Assembly: GCA_029006195.1 (NCBI GenBank)
Contig: JAQXGH010000048.1
Span: 121,098 to 185,097, forward strand
Direction: 5' to 3'
Length of the DNA: 64,000 nucleotides
Origin: Bacillota bacterium
GTDB lineage: Bacteria > Bacillota > Clostridia > Peptostreptococcales > Anaerovoracaceae
In this document: one piece after another, positions 25,518 through 34,689 of the stretch
Layout of the letters: each line of letters begins with the position of its first letter
Position numbering within the stretch: the stretch's first letter is position 1
Translations under genes and position numbers: made by a program
The notes under the pieces: generated by a model
Seen by the model: only the letters and a program-made list of their open reading frames with translations
What the model was told of the DNA's origin: nothing
Database searches by the model: none

Positions 25518-26056
25518 AATTATTTTGGGAATTTTTCAAGGTAGGTTCATTCACCCTTGGTGGTGGAGCTGCCATGATACCACAAATACAGGAAATTGCT
25601 GTAAACGAAAAAAAGTGGCTTGGCGAAGAAGAAATGCTGGACTGCATAGCTGTTGGGCAGTCTCTTCCAGGAGTCATAGCTGTAAACGTTGCAACATATA
25701 TTGGTTACAGGAAGGGTGGCATGCTGGGAGCTATCATAGCAACACTAGGTGTAGTTCTTCCCGCATTCCTGTCCATCATCATCGCGGTGGCACTGCTGAG
25801 TGCCATTGGGGATAACGTATATGTGACGGGAGCACTTACCGGAATCAAGGCTGCAGTATGTGGACTTATTCTGGTGGCAGCGATCAAGCTTTTTAGGCAG
25901 ATATCAGGAGATAAGAAAACCATAGTATTCTCCGTTATTATGTGCCTGGCGTCTCTTGTAGCAGTAGCTTTCTTTGGCGTGACAGCAGTCATAGTAATAC
26001 TTGCAGGTATAGTATTCGGCATAGTATTCAGCTTCATGAAGGGGGTAAAAAAATAA
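25508..26056 (+). CDS. Chromate transporter-family (CHR) protein, first half-size subunit
   Basis: 182 residues with about six membrane helices, the short-chain form of CHR. Family motifs are TLGGGAAMIPQI near the N terminus and PGVIAVNVATYIGYRKGG. Short CHR proteins normally act in pairs; the partner follows with a one-base stop/start overlap (TAATG). Characterised members export chromate, but many clostridial copies have unknown substrates. Its start lies inside the end of proS. Confidence 0.9.
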   Translation: MLLKLFWEFFKVGSFTLGGGAAMIPQIQEIAVNEKKWLGEEEMLDCIAVGQSLPGVIAVNVATYIGYRKGGMLGAIIATLGVVLPAFLSIIIAVALLSAIGDNVYVTGALTGIKAAVCGLILVAAIKLFRQISGDKKTIVFSVIMCLASLVAVAFFGVTAVIVILAGIVFGIVFSFMKGVKK

Positions 26057-26628
26057 TGGTTTACCTCACTTTATGTCAGATATTCCTTAAAGTAGGTTTA
26101 TTTTCGTTTGGTGGTGGCAACGCAATGCTCCCGCTCATATTCCAGAGTGTTGAGCAATTTGGCGTAATGACAGCAGCGGAATTTTCGGACCTTGTTGCCA
26201 TATCTCAGGTGACACCAGGACCGGTTGCAGTTAATGCGGCTACCTATGTAGGCCTTTTTGCCGGGGGAATACTCGGAGCAATAATCGCAACTATTTGTGT
26301 ATGCTTACCATGCTTTGCGATTATGATTCTGGTAATAAAATTACTTGATAAATTCAAGGATAATAAATACGTTGAAGGTGCATTTGTTGGAATAAGACCT
26401 GTAACCATAGGACTTATTGCAGCCGCTGCCATATTCGTAGCGCAGGGCGTCCTCATAAAGGGCGGAATAGCATCTATGGAAATGTTTAGCATAGACTATT
26501 ATAATTTCATACCGATCGGGTTATTCATCGTTTCAATAGCGATGATGCTTCTGACAAAGATCAAACCTATAATCATTATGCTTGCCATGGGAGCTATAGG
26601 TGCAATCATATACGGTGTGATTTTATAA
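26056..26628 (+). CDS. Chromate transporter-family (CHR) protein, second half-size subunit
   Basis: 190 residues. The start is ATG 26056, which shares its A with the upstream stop codon; GGGGG at 26041 is the ribosome site. The protein repeats the CHR layout, with FGGGNAMLPL and PGPVAVNAATYVGLFAGG. Together with the preceding protein it matches the two-gene short CHR system, predicted to form a heterodimer in the membrane. The longer in-frame extension upstream overlaps the first subunit and is not supported. Confidence 0.9.
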   Translation: MVYLTLCQIFLKVGLFSFGGGNAMLPLIFQSVEQFGVMTAAEFSDLVAISQVTPGPVAVNAATYVGLFAGGILGAIIATICVCLPCFAIMILVIKLLDKFKDNKYVEGAFVGIRPVTIGLIAAAAIFVAQGVLIKGGIASMEMFSIDYYNFIPIGLFIVSIAMMLLTKIKPIIIMLAMGAIGAIIYGVIL

Positions 26629-26644
26629 AATTACAGGAGGCATT

Positions 26645-27106
26645 ATGTGGACAGGCGGAGTTAGAGTAATAGTCCTTGACGATAAGGACAGAATGTTGCT
26701 TGTTAAGCAGAGCCATAAGGAACGTGACGTATGGATGTGTCCAGGTGGTGGAATTGAAGAAGGCGAATTTGCCATCGATACGGCTCGCAGAGAAATGAAG
26801 GAGGAAACCGGCCTTGATATCGTAAACTGCAGAATGATCTGCCATATTCAGGAGGTTTCAGAAAGAGGTCAGAGATTTGTTAATCTCTTTATGGCTGATA
26901 TGGCTGACCCTAATGTGAAGGTCGAACTTGGATACGATCCGGAATTTAATAATGATGAACAGGTTTTAAGTGATATAAGATTCATGTCCAGAGAAGAAAT
27001 GCAGGATCTTGAGGCGCTGTATCCTCTCTATATCAGGGAAACTTTCTGGGAAGAATATTATGCTGGAAAACTTGACCATGATGCGTTCAGAAAGCGCGAA
27101 GAATAA
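26645..27106 (+). CDS. Nudix hydrolase
   Basis: 153 residues. The Nudix box is complete: GGIEEGEFAIDTARREMKEE followed by TGL, with the catalytic glutamates of REMKEE. Family members hydrolyse nucleoside diphosphate derivatives such as damaged nucleotides or NDP-sugars. The substrate cannot be told. AGGAGG is immediately upstream. It probably belongs to the proS-chrA transcript, with cyclophilin following after 16 bases. Confidence 0.92.
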   Translation: MWTGGVRVIVLDDKDRMLLVKQSHKERDVWMCPGGGIEEGEFAIDTARREMKEETGLDIVNCRMICHIQEVSERGQRFVNLFMADMADPNVKVELGYDPEFNNDEQVLSDIRFMSREEMQDLEALYPLYIRETFWEEYYAGKLDHDAFRKREE

Positions 27107-27122
27107 AAAAGGAGGAATATAA

Positions 27123-27605
27123 ATGAAATATGTAATTATCGAAATGGAAAATGGCGATATCATGAAGGGTGAACTTTATCCTGAAATCGCTCCTAAGACA
27201 GTAGCTAACTTTGAAAAGCTGGTAAATGACGGATTCTATGATGGCCTTATTTTCCACAGAGTTATTCCTGGTTTCATGATTCAGGGCGGATGTCCTAACG
27301 GAAACGGAATGGGCGGTCCTGGCTGGTCAATCGAAGGTGAATTCAAGATGAACGGCTTCAATAATGAATTAAAGCACACAAGAGGCGTTCTCTCAATGGC
27401 TAGAGCAATGGATCCAAACTCAGCTGGTTCACAGTTCTTCATCATGGTTGCTGATTCACCACACCTTGATGGACAGTATGCTTCTTTCGGTAAGATCATC
27501 GAAGGCATGGAAGCTGCAGATACAATCGTAGCAGCTCCTAGATTCTTAAATGATATGCCTAAGCAGGAACAGAGAATGAAGAAGGTTACTATCGTAGAAG
27601 AATAA
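27123..27605 (+). CDS. Cyclophilin-type peptidyl-prolyl cis-trans isomerase
   Basis: 160 residues without a signal peptide, so cytoplasmic. The active-site stretches FHRVIPGFMIQGG and SAGSQFFIM are present. The enzyme speeds isomerisation of Xaa-Pro bonds in protein folding. GGAGG precedes the start and a terminator follows. Codon use is biased towards the highly expressed set. Confidence 0.95.
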   Translation: MKYVIIEMENGDIMKGELYPEIAPKTVANFEKLVNDGFYDGLIFHRVIPGFMIQGGCPNGNGMGGPGWSIEGEFKMNGFNNELKHTRGVLSMARAMDPNSAGSQFFIMVADSPHLDGQYASFGKIIEGMEAADTIVAAPRFLNDMPKQEQRMKKVTIVEE

Positions 27606-27620
27606 TCATGTTAATAATTA

Positions 27621-27650
27621 AGACGGCTCATTTTGAACCGTCTTTTTTTT
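27621..27650 (+). terminator. Rho-independent terminator after the cyclophilin gene
   Basis: A ten-position stem with one mismatch (27621-27630 with 27634-27643) leads into eight T residues. The stop codon of the convergent gene lies inside the T run. Confidence 0.9.
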
Positions 27651-28506
27651 ATTTTGATCTTGAAATGAAACGTATTAATTTATAAATTACGCCGACAGCC
27701 AGCATAAGAATCCCTAGTCCGAAGCTTACTATGCCTACCTGACCAGTTCCGTTAGAGAACATTATCATTATTACTCTATCTATGAGATCTGAAGCTGTTT
27801 CTGTAATCGTTATAGCACCAAGTCTTGTTGTCAAAAAGAAGAATAAAGCTCCACATATTATGAAATTAAAGCCACCTATTACAAGCCAGCCTCCTTTTCT
27901 GAAATTAAGGATGATGAGTGCAAATATACACAGAAGCATAAGTGCCATTGAACCGAGGCGGATCGTATCGCTGGTAAGTATTTTCAAAAAGCTCATGGCT
28001 TTAGCAACATCTTCGCCCATCATGTCGCTGTCAACAGTGCTAAGTAACGCACTGGCGCTTGATGCGGCAACAGTGATGACTTGATCTTTAACCAGTTCAA
28101 ACAGGTAAATCTGAATTTCGGAAAGGCCTAAATCGCCGTTTTTCTCAACCTCGTCAAACCCACTTAGAAATGCGTTTGAAAGTGCACTTTCGTTTACAGA
28201 TGGCAGCGGATCATCATTTATTATCGCGAAAATCGCATCTTCCAGATAATCTGCATAGAAATTCTTCATGGATTCAGATTTTATAACCTTCTCTAGAGCT
28301 GAAGAATAGGATTCTCCGATATATCCAGGGACTACAGTTAATACCTGGTCTGCCAGGACATTTACGGCATCAGTTTTTTCCATAGCATACTTGATGGTGC
28401 TGGATGAAGTCGACTGGTATACAGCTTGTGATCCCATAAAGCAGCATGACGAAATAAGAAGGATGATAGATATTATGAAACTAAGTAATTTGTTTAGTAT
28501 TTTCAT
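27649..28506 (-). CDS. Hypothetical membrane protein
   Basis: 285 residues, not recognised. An N-terminal hydrophobic segment (about 8-28) could be a signal or anchor helix. A soluble, probably extracytoplasmic region of about 150 residues follows, and three C-terminal membrane helices lie at roughly 185-205, 208-230 and 258-278. The soluble part has no motif I can name. A good -10 (TATAAT, 28550-28545 on this strand) exists upstream but with a poor -35. It stands alone between the cyclophilin gene and the divergent SipW cluster. Confidence 0.7.
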   Translation of the reverse strand: MKILNKLLSFIISIILLISSCCFMGSQAVYQSTSSSTIKYAMEKTDAVNVLADQVLTVVPGYIGESYSSALEKVIKSESMKNFYADYLEDAIFAIINDDPLPSVNESALSNAFLSGFDEVEKNGDLGLSEIQIYLFELVKDQVITVAASSASALLSTVDSDMMGEDVAKAMSFLKILTSDTIRLGSMALMLLCIFALIILNFRKGGWLVIGGFNFIICGALFFFLTTRLGAITITETASDLIDRVIMIMFSNGTGQVGIVSFGLGILMLAVGVIYKLIRFISRSK

Positions 28507-28597
28507 TTAAAACACCTAACTTTAACCCTTTCAATTTTTCATAAATTATATCACAAATGAGTTGGTTACTGAAATTTTACAATTAGACAAGTTCTTC

Positions 28598-28626
28598 TTG
28601 ATAATGGAAAAATATGGAATTATAAT
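28598..28626 (+). promoter_or_regulatory. Sigma-A-type promoter of the SipW cluster
   Basis: TTGATA (28598-28603), exactly 17 bases, then perfect TATAAT (28621-28626), 80 bases ahead of the first gene. The untranslated leader is short and AT-rich. Confidence 0.85.
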
Positions 28627-28705
28627 GCCTTTGCGAAATGGAAATAATTACCAAATCGTAATAAATTATTGATATGCGTTTGACGCAAAATGAAAGGAGA
28701 AAAAC

Positions 28706-29380
28706 ATGTTGGGAAAAAGAGGTTTAATTAACAAAATCAGAGAAAAGCACGGAAGAAAGGTGATTCTTACTGGTGCTTTAGCGGCAATGCTTATGGTGGG
28801 TGGAGCCTCAGCCTATTTTACTGATACGGAGGCTAAGGATAATACATGGACTGTGGGAAGTGTAGATCTGCAGTTAATTGAAGAAGCTTATGATAAAGCA
28901 CCCGATGAAAGAGTGAATATTACTCCAAATAAGAAGTTGAGCAAGGACCCTCTTATCAAAAACACAGGGTCTAACGATGCTTTTGTGTTCATGAAATTTA
29001 CTGTACCTAAGGCAGATGTTAAGGTTGCATCTGAAGATGGAAGAAATATTCAATCAGGAATGCAGGAACTCTTCAGTTATATTATCGATTCAAACTGGAC
29101 ACAAATCAGTAAGGAAGAGACCAGTACAGGGAACACATATGTTTATGCATATGGAACCGCTTCAGAATGCACAAAATTAAAACCTAACGCTAGCACATCT
29201 GTAATTTTTAAGGACAGCAAAATTAAGTTCAAGAATGTGATTGAAGGCCAGGGATTAGAACATAAGACACTTGAACTTCCAGTAGAAGCATATGCTATTC
29301 AGACAAATGATATTACTGAAGCTGGACATACTGATCCTGCATCAGTTTGGGCGGTGCTGAATGGAGAAGTTGAGGAGTAA
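28706..29380 (+). CDS. SipW-dependent TasA/camelysin-like secreted protein
   Basis: 224 residues. The signal region has the SipW-substrate pattern: basic N terminus, hydrophobic helix, then GGASAYFTDTE with predicted cleavage after Ala36. The mature part has the TasA-like start (WTVGSVDLQL) and a beta-rich body (KNTGSNDAFVFMKFTVP). In Bacillus such proteins form extracellular fibres or surface proteins. It is first in a five-gene cluster and its end overlaps the next gene by 20 bases. AAAGGAG precedes the start. Fibre formation is inferred from the family. Confidence 0.85.
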   Translation: MLGKRGLINKIREKHGRKVILTGALAAMLMVGGASAYFTDTEAKDNTWTVGSVDLQLIEEAYDKAPDERVNITPNKKLSKDPLIKNTGSNDAFVFMKFTVPKADVKVASEDGRNIQSGMQELFSYIIDSNWTQISKEETSTGNTYVYAYGTASECTKLKPNASTSVIFKDSKIKFKNVIEGQGLEHKTLELPVEAYAIQTNDITEAGHTDPASVWAVLNGEVEE

Positions 29381-30482
29381 GCCTGCATTAGCTCTAGCTG
29401 TTTGCTTAATTATTGTGTTTTCTACTATGGTCACATATGCTGCTTTTTCTGTGCAGCACATATTCTTTAATATCCTTAGTACGGATTCGGTCGATATAGA
29501 GCTTTCTCAGCTTGAAATGGCTGATGGTAAGGAAGTGCCTCTTAAAGGATGCCTGGTAACTCCTGGCCAAAACATAAGTTACATTCCCAGAGTAACAAAT
29601 GAAGGGGCAGATTGTTATATCAGGGTCATCTTTGATGTTGATATGAACTCCGAATGTGCTAAAGCTATCAGCCTTGATGATATATCGCATATGAACGATG
29701 AGTGGGTCAAGCGTGGAGATAGCTTTTACTGCAAGAGAATATTAAAAAAAGGAGAGTCGTCTGATGTATTTGAAGGGATAACAGTTCCATCTGAATGGAA
29801 AAATGGAGATTCCTCCAGCTTTACTATCACAGCTTCAGCACAGGCTATACAGGCAGCAAATGTTTATCCGGATTTTGAGAGTATATTGCCGTGGGGAAGT
29901 ATAGGAATTGAAGGCAGGAGCTTGAATAAGACTGTTTGCGGTAAAGCTGTTACTATTCCAGGCGATGAAATCATTTTCAAGAGCGGCGGCAGTTTTGAGT
30001 GTGCTACTGATGATTTGTTTTCGGAATTTGAGACTCTGCTTCCAGGAGATGTATATAAAAAAAGTGTTCCTGTGAAGAATAAGAGCGGCAGAGGGATGGA
30101 TGTCTATTTCAGAACTGATAATGAAACGAGTAAACTGCTGGAAACGATAGACCTTTCAATAAGCTGTGATGGACAGATGATTTATCAGGGCAAATTAGTG
30201 TCAAAAGAACTCCGGTCCTTTATTAAAGTCATGAATATCCCTGCAGGAAAGGAAGGGCTAATAGATTTTCAGATAAGCATGCCGCCTGAAGCGGGTAATG
30301 AATTTTCTAAAATGAACGATCAGGTTAAGTGGATACTTGCAGCTGAGTATGATAACGAAAGCAGAGGAATTGTCAGGACAGGAGATTTGATGAACGCGAC
30401 TCTTATATTTCTCCTATTGACCTTAATGATTACCTCTGCGGTGATGGGCTACGTTTTAATGAAGAACAGGAGGAAGCGATGA
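29361..30482 (+). CDS. Exported TasA-like protein with C-terminal membrane anchor
   Basis: 373 residues. A hydrophobic export signal (about 8-27, ending VTYAAFSV) is followed by a beta-rich body with the pattern of SipW-linked proteins (IPRVTNEGADCYIRV; VPVKNKSGRGMDVYF), suggesting two similar modules. A C-terminal membrane helix (about 343-366) has a basic tail KNRRKR. It could tether a fibre to the membrane, in the way accessory proteins do for TasA. The start lies within the end of the previous gene and lacks a strong ribosome site, which suggests coupled translation. Confidence 0.78.
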   Translation: MEKLRSKPALALAVCLIIVFSTMVTYAAFSVQHIFFNILSTDSVDIELSQLEMADGKEVPLKGCLVTPGQNISYIPRVTNEGADCYIRVIFDVDMNSECAKAISLDDISHMNDEWVKRGDSFYCKRILKKGESSDVFEGITVPSEWKNGDSSSFTITASAQAIQAANVYPDFESILPWGSIGIEGRSLNKTVCGKAVTIPGDEIIFKSGGSFECATDDLFSEFETLLPGDVYKKSVPVKNKSGRGMDVYFRTDNETSKLLETIDLSISCDGQMIYQGKLVSKELRSFIKVMNIPAGKEGLIDFQISMPPEAGNEFSKMNDQVKWILAAEYDNESRGIVRTGDLMNATLIFLLLTLMITSAVMGYVLMKNRRKR

Positions 30483-30871
30483 ATATGGCATTAAAAGTTA
30501 CCGGAAATATCGTAACTGGCATAAGCATTTTGATTATCCTGGCTGCCACATTACTATTCTTTATGCATATCAAACCTGCAGCTGTATTGAGCGGATCAAT
30601 GGAGCCTGAGATATCAACAGGAAGCCTTGTCCTCATTGACACTAAAGATAGAGATATTGAAGAAGGGGATATTATAGCCTTTTCTGTGGAGGATATGATA
30701 GTTACTCACCGCGCAGTGAGGAAGACACCGGACGGATGGGTAACAAAGGGTGATGCCAATGATAGTGAGGATACTCGCAGGGTAATGGAATCCGAAATCA
30801 AAGGAACAGTGGAGATATGGATACCTAAGGCAGGGTATGTAATCATGGGTGTAAGGGGGCTGATAACATGA
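30479..30871 (+). CDS. sipW: Signal peptidase I of the SipW (ER-like, Ser/His) type
   Basis: 130 residues, short for a signal peptidase. One N-terminal membrane helix (about 9-29) leads to the catalytic Ser40 in SGSMEP. The general base is His77 (VTHRAV) where bacterial SPase I normally has Lys, the mark of the SipW/ER type. A conserved Asp follows in KGDAND. It should process the SipW-type exported proteins around it. AGGAGG lies at 30468-30473; the gene overlaps its neighbours by four bases on each side. Confidence 0.92.
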   Translation: MNMALKVTGNIVTGISILIILAATLLFFMHIKPAAVLSGSMEPEISTGSLVLIDTKDRDIEEGDIIAFSVEDMIVTHRAVRKTPDGWVTKGDANDSEDTRRVMESEIKGTVEIWIPKAGYVIMGVRGLIT

Positions 30872-31347
30872 AGAAATTTGCGGCCCTTAGCCTGGCCTTG
30901 ATCCTGATGTTTACCGGAAGTGCTTTCGCGTATTTAAGTGCACATCAGGTGAAGATTAATAGCGTTACAGTTGGAGATAATATAACAAGAATAGATGAGA
31001 AGTGGTCGCCGCCGGATTCGCTTAAAGAAGGCGGTGTATACTCTAAACCTGTAAGTGTGGAGAATGTAAGCTCGGTGCCTTGCTATGTGAGGGTGTTTGC
31101 TGACACGACCACTCCGGAGATGAGAAAGTCGGCAGAAATCAATTTTAACAGCATGAAATGGACTAAGAAACCTGACGGATATTATTACTATAATGATGTC
31201 CTTTATCCTGGAGAGAAGACAAAGTGCCTGTTTGATAGTGTTAAGGCGCTTGCAGATATGGACGAGTTTGAGCTAATGGTCTACGAAGAATCTGTTCAGG
31301 CGGAGGGGTTTCAGTCGGCGAGTGAAGCTTTTGCACTTGTTAGATGA
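30868..31347 (+). CDS. Small SipW-cluster secreted protein
   Basis: 159 residues. A signal peptide of about 21 residues ends in SAFAYLSAH, again a SipW-like junction. The mature part (VENVSSVPCYVRVFAD; DGYYYYNDVLYPGEKT) resembles short modules in neighbouring proteins, so it is likely a minor fibre or accessory subunit. It overlaps sipW by four bases and the next frame begins at its stop codon. Function is unproven. Confidence 0.78.
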   Translation: MKKFAALSLALILMFTGSAFAYLSAHQVKINSVTVGDNITRIDEKWSPPDSLKEGGVYSKPVSVENVSSVPCYVRVFADTTTPEMRKSAEINFNSMKWTKKPDGYYYYNDVLYPGEKTKCLFDSVKALADMDEFELMVYEESVQAEGFQSASEAFALVR

Positions 31348-31358
31348 GAGGTAATGTG

Positions 31359-34300
31359 ATGAAAAAAACGATACTTATTGCAGTTATTTCATTCATGCTT
31401 GCCGCAACCTACCTTCTCGCACCATGCGTAAGTTTCGGTGCAGAAATCGATGATTTCGATATTAATATCTGCTGGGGAGATTCAGAGCAGAATCTCCCTA
31501 GCGGATATATAATTGCCAGAGTTCAGGATGATGCGGTAAATACAATTAAAATGCAGGCAAATCTTGAGTACAGGGGTGACGGCAGCATTACTTATGGTCC
31601 AGGCGAGATAAGCTTTGAACTTGACGGGGTAAGCCTGCCGCACATAGAACTCAGCAGTATTGCTTGTAAGGAATGGAATTACGAATTAATAAAGAAAGAT
31701 GTCAATTATAAGGAAGGGCTCAGTGCAAACGTAATAGATAAAATCAGGTTTACAAATAAGGAACAGATCAGTAGCAGCTTCACAAGCAGTGTCCAGATGG
31801 TATACATGGTACCAACTAAAACTACACTGATACCGTTAAGCTACCAACAGGATCATATAAAAGGGGTATTAAATATAGATGATAAATCGAAAACGTCCAA
31901 TGAGCTATCGTTTTGCTTTTCTCACCCAAAGAATGTGATAAGCGCTACTATGCAGGGCGCTGAGCCGCTTTCACCTGGAGATGGCACTGATAATAAGGCC
32001 TGGGCAAAGATTTGCGGAAAGCTGCCATCTGATCCGGAAGATTATATATTCGTAAAATCTATGATTAGCACAAAATACAATATGAATATTATGTGCGATA
32101 CACGTGGAATCCTGGAATTTGAGAAGGGAAGCGGCGAATACATGTGTATTATAGAAAATGATGATTATTCTGATTTTAGAGATGAAAATGACAAGTCCCT
32201 CAGGTATGATGTTGAGGCCATGGGAGATTTGAATAAAATATATTATCTTTATATGGCGTTCCCGAGGTCAAAGTATCAGGCGCTTAGGCAGTATGAGCAG
32301 AAATTAAGCATATATACCAGAGCTGACAAGGTAGAAAATGATGATGATTTTGAACTTGTTGACAGTAAGAGCATAATGATTGATTTCTCGCATTTTAATT
32401 ATGTCTTTAGCGGCAGCCTTTACAGTTTGGCGCTTCAAAATACCAGTACGTACATATCGGCTGGAAATATGGAAAATGCTTATTCTAATGATTATCTTTT
32501 AACGTACGATAATTTGAAGACGGATATTTTTGCTGCAGATATAGGAACTTCCAGGGATATTAATTTGGAATACGATAACATTTATTACTTGTTCGAAAAC
32601 GGATCCTACCGAAAGGCTGGCGAAGAAGAAAAACATTTTCAGGCATTGGCTAATTATTCGGGACTGCCTGATGGCTGTAAATCCCTTGAAGTTTTCGGAA
32701 AAACCGATGGAGGCTGGAAGAGCCTGGGGCAGCTAACTGGTGATTTGACTACATCTCAGGTCAATAAAATGAAATCTCAGATAAATTCCGTCAGATGTTC
32801 CGCCGTGCGATATTTGTTCAAAGGCTGCACGGGCGAATTTTCATCAGGCACTACATATCCTATGGTAGCTTCTACATTAGATAAAACTCATGATACAGGT
32901 TATCCGGTTAAGGCATTGTATCTGGCACGTCTGCAGGTGGTAGTAGGGGAAACTGATAAAGCTAGTGTAAGGCAGCAGGCTGTAACAAATATAGATGGTT
33001 TGGACGAGGAAATTGCACGACTTGATTATAGTCAGTTTGGCGAATATAAATTTAGAAGCTCTTATGCGGAAGATGTTGTTAAGAGTGCCAACGATGCTGT
33101 TTCAGGTCTTAACATACTCTCCACTTGGCAGAGTAATGGTGATAAGACGCAGGTGCTTTTATCAAATGGAAGCAGGCTTTATGACTATAGCCATGGGACG
33201 CAGCTTAATGGCATAGAAACAAGATTAACTTTGCCAAAGGGGGTAAGAGTTTCCTCGCTTGCTTTTGTCAGCGATTATGCAGGAGCGCTTTCCAGACTAT
33301 ATTTCTCAGGGACTAATGAAAGAGTACCGGTTGATTATTTGAAAAAACATACCAGAACTTATTATGAAAGAGATGAAACCGGAAATGATGTTTTTGTTGT
33401 AATAAATGATTTCAGTCAGGAGACGGTTGCGACCAATTATACCAGTTCAACCAATAATCCACTCTTTGATTTTACGTTAGAAGTGGATAATGAGTTGTTC
33501 GATATGCTGGGACTTAGCGGAACTACAGGTAAATTTAAGATAAACTGTGTGTGGAATCTTAAAGGTGAAGCGATAAAAGCTTCAGCCCAAAAGAATTTCA
33601 CACTCCCATCTATAGCGGCAAGCACATATCAGGGCGTAGAATTAACAGTTAGAACGGTTGAAGAATATGTTAAACCTGAAGCAGTCGTGGCTAAAGGCGG
33701 CGAATATGAATATAAACTGAGACTGGGCTCTGGAAGCGGTAAAGATAAATACATGGTATTCTACGGAAATCTGGAAAGTGCAGGTCCAGAAGCTGCGAGT
33801 TGCTGGCAGGGAATATTTAACGGAATAGATGTCTCTGCGATGAAGGAACTGGGAGCGGAGCCGGTTATTTATTATTCGCTTAACAAAAATCAGGTGCATA
33901 ACATATCTGCAAATGGCTGGATAAGTTCTGATAAGTGGACATTTCCTTTGATGAACGTGAAATCTTTTGCTATAGATTTCGGTGATTATGTACTGGCGCC
34001 GAATAAACCAGCCATAGCATATATCAAAATGACAGCGCCTGAGGAAGCAGATGCTGGAAGCTTCGCATATAATAAATTCAGCACGTCCTACAGATCATAT
34101 CCAGCTGCGCTAAGTGATGATAAACTTACGTATGATAATGCCCAGGAAAATATTAAGAATCTGTTTTCGAATGTTACAAGAGTGGCATTTGGTGCACCTG
34201 CAAATAGTGACGATGAACTCGTAATAAAGAAAAGGATAAGTGTTTCTGATTATTACAAGGGACATGGTGATCTGACAAGCATATTCAAAGTCAGTGATGG

Positions 34301-34616
34301 CAGCAATGAATGGTATGGGTCGGTAAGTTTTAACGAAGATGATATTAAGTCTGGCGTGTTAGAAAAGCAGATCAGACTGACTCTTCCTATGGGAGAATAT
34401 GAAGTCGAGGAAGTATCCGTTTCAAGGTCTGGAAGCGTTAAAGGACCGATTACAGGAAATGTAATGTGGAAAATCGGCGACACAAGTGAGGCACAAGTAG
34501 TTCTAAATGATGAAACAAAAGATAGCGACGAAAGCGTCACTTTCGTAGGGAAAAAGAATAAATGGAACGCCTTTTCTCATAATGATCTAATAATAAACAC
34601 TCTTTTAAAGCAATAA
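31359..34616 (+). CDS. Large secreted surface protein of the SipW cluster
   Basis: About 1085 residues; the start is ATG 31359 (GAGAGG seven bases before), with ATG 31344 as alternative. A signal peptide ends around CVSFGAE. Most of the chain is not recognised: beta-rich, acidic and rich in Tyr/Asn, without obvious tandem repeats. Near the C terminus (about 955-1070) a prealbumin-like/SpaA-type fold is suggested by VIKKRISVSDYYKGHGD and LPMGEYEVEEVSVSR, then FVGKKNKWNAFSHNDLII. There is no LPXTG signal and no final membrane helix, so retention must be by another route. Position at the end of the SipW operon suggests a tip, adhesin or matrix protein. Confidence 0.78.
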   Translation: MKKTILIAVISFMLAATYLLAPCVSFGAEIDDFDINICWGDSEQNLPSGYIIARVQDDAVNTIKMQANLEYRGDGSITYGPGEISFELDGVSLPHIELSSIACKEWNYELIKKDVNYKEGLSANVIDKIRFTNKEQISSSFTSSVQMVYMVPTKTTLIPLSYQQDHIKGVLNIDDKSKTSNELSFCFSHPKNVISATMQGAEPLSPGDGTDNKAWAKICGKLPSDPEDYIFVKSMISTKYNMNIMCDTRGILEFEKGSGEYMCIIENDDYSDFRDENDKSLRYDVEAMGDLNKIYYLYMAFPRSKYQALRQYEQKLSIYTRADKVENDDDFELVDSKSIMIDFSHFNYVFSGSLYSLALQNTSTYISAGNMENAYSNDYLLTYDNLKTDIFAADIGTSRDINLEYDNIYYLFENGSYRKAGEEEKHFQALANYSGLPDGCKSLEVFGKTDGGWKSLGQLTGDLTTSQVNKMKSQINSVRCSAVRYLFKGCTGEFSSGTTYPMVASTLDKTHDTGYPVKALYLARLQVVVGETDKASVRQQAVTNIDGLDEEIARLDYSQFGEYKFRSSYAEDVVKSANDAVSGLNILSTWQSNGDKTQVLLSNGSRLYDYSHGTQLNGIETRLTLPKGVRVSSLAFVSDYAGALSRLYFSGTNERVPVDYLKKHTRTYYERDETGNDVFVVINDFSQETVATNYTSSTNNPLFDFTLEVDNELFDMLGLSGTTGKFKINCVWNLKGEAIKASAQKNFTLPSIAASTYQGVELTVRTVEEYVKPEAVVAKGGEYEYKLRLGSGSGKDKYMVFYGNLESAGPEAASCWQGIFNGIDVSAMKELGAEPVIYYSLNKNQVHNISANGWISSDKWTFPLMNVKSFAIDFGDYVLAPNKPAIAYIKMTAPEEADAGSFAYNKFSTSYRSYPAALSDDKLTYDNAQENIKNLFSNVTRVAFGAPANSDDELVIKKRISVSDYYKGHGDLTSIFKVSDGSNEWYGSVSFNEDDIKSGVLEKQIRLTLPMGEYEVEEVSVSRSGSVKGPITGNVMWKIGDTSEAQVVLNDETKDSDESVTFVGKKNKWNAFSHNDLIINTLLKQ

Positions 34617-34639
34617 AGTGAAAATTGTAAATTTTAATA

Positions 34640-34669
34640 TTGACATAAGTGATGCTTAAGGCTTATTAT
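34640..34669 (+). promoter_or_regulatory. Promoter of the T-box transcript
   Basis: TTGACA (34640-34645) and TATTAT (34664-34669) are 18 bases apart, about 20-25 bases ahead of the first T-box stem. Confidence 0.65.
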
Positions 34670-34689
34670 TAACATAAGTTAATAATAAA

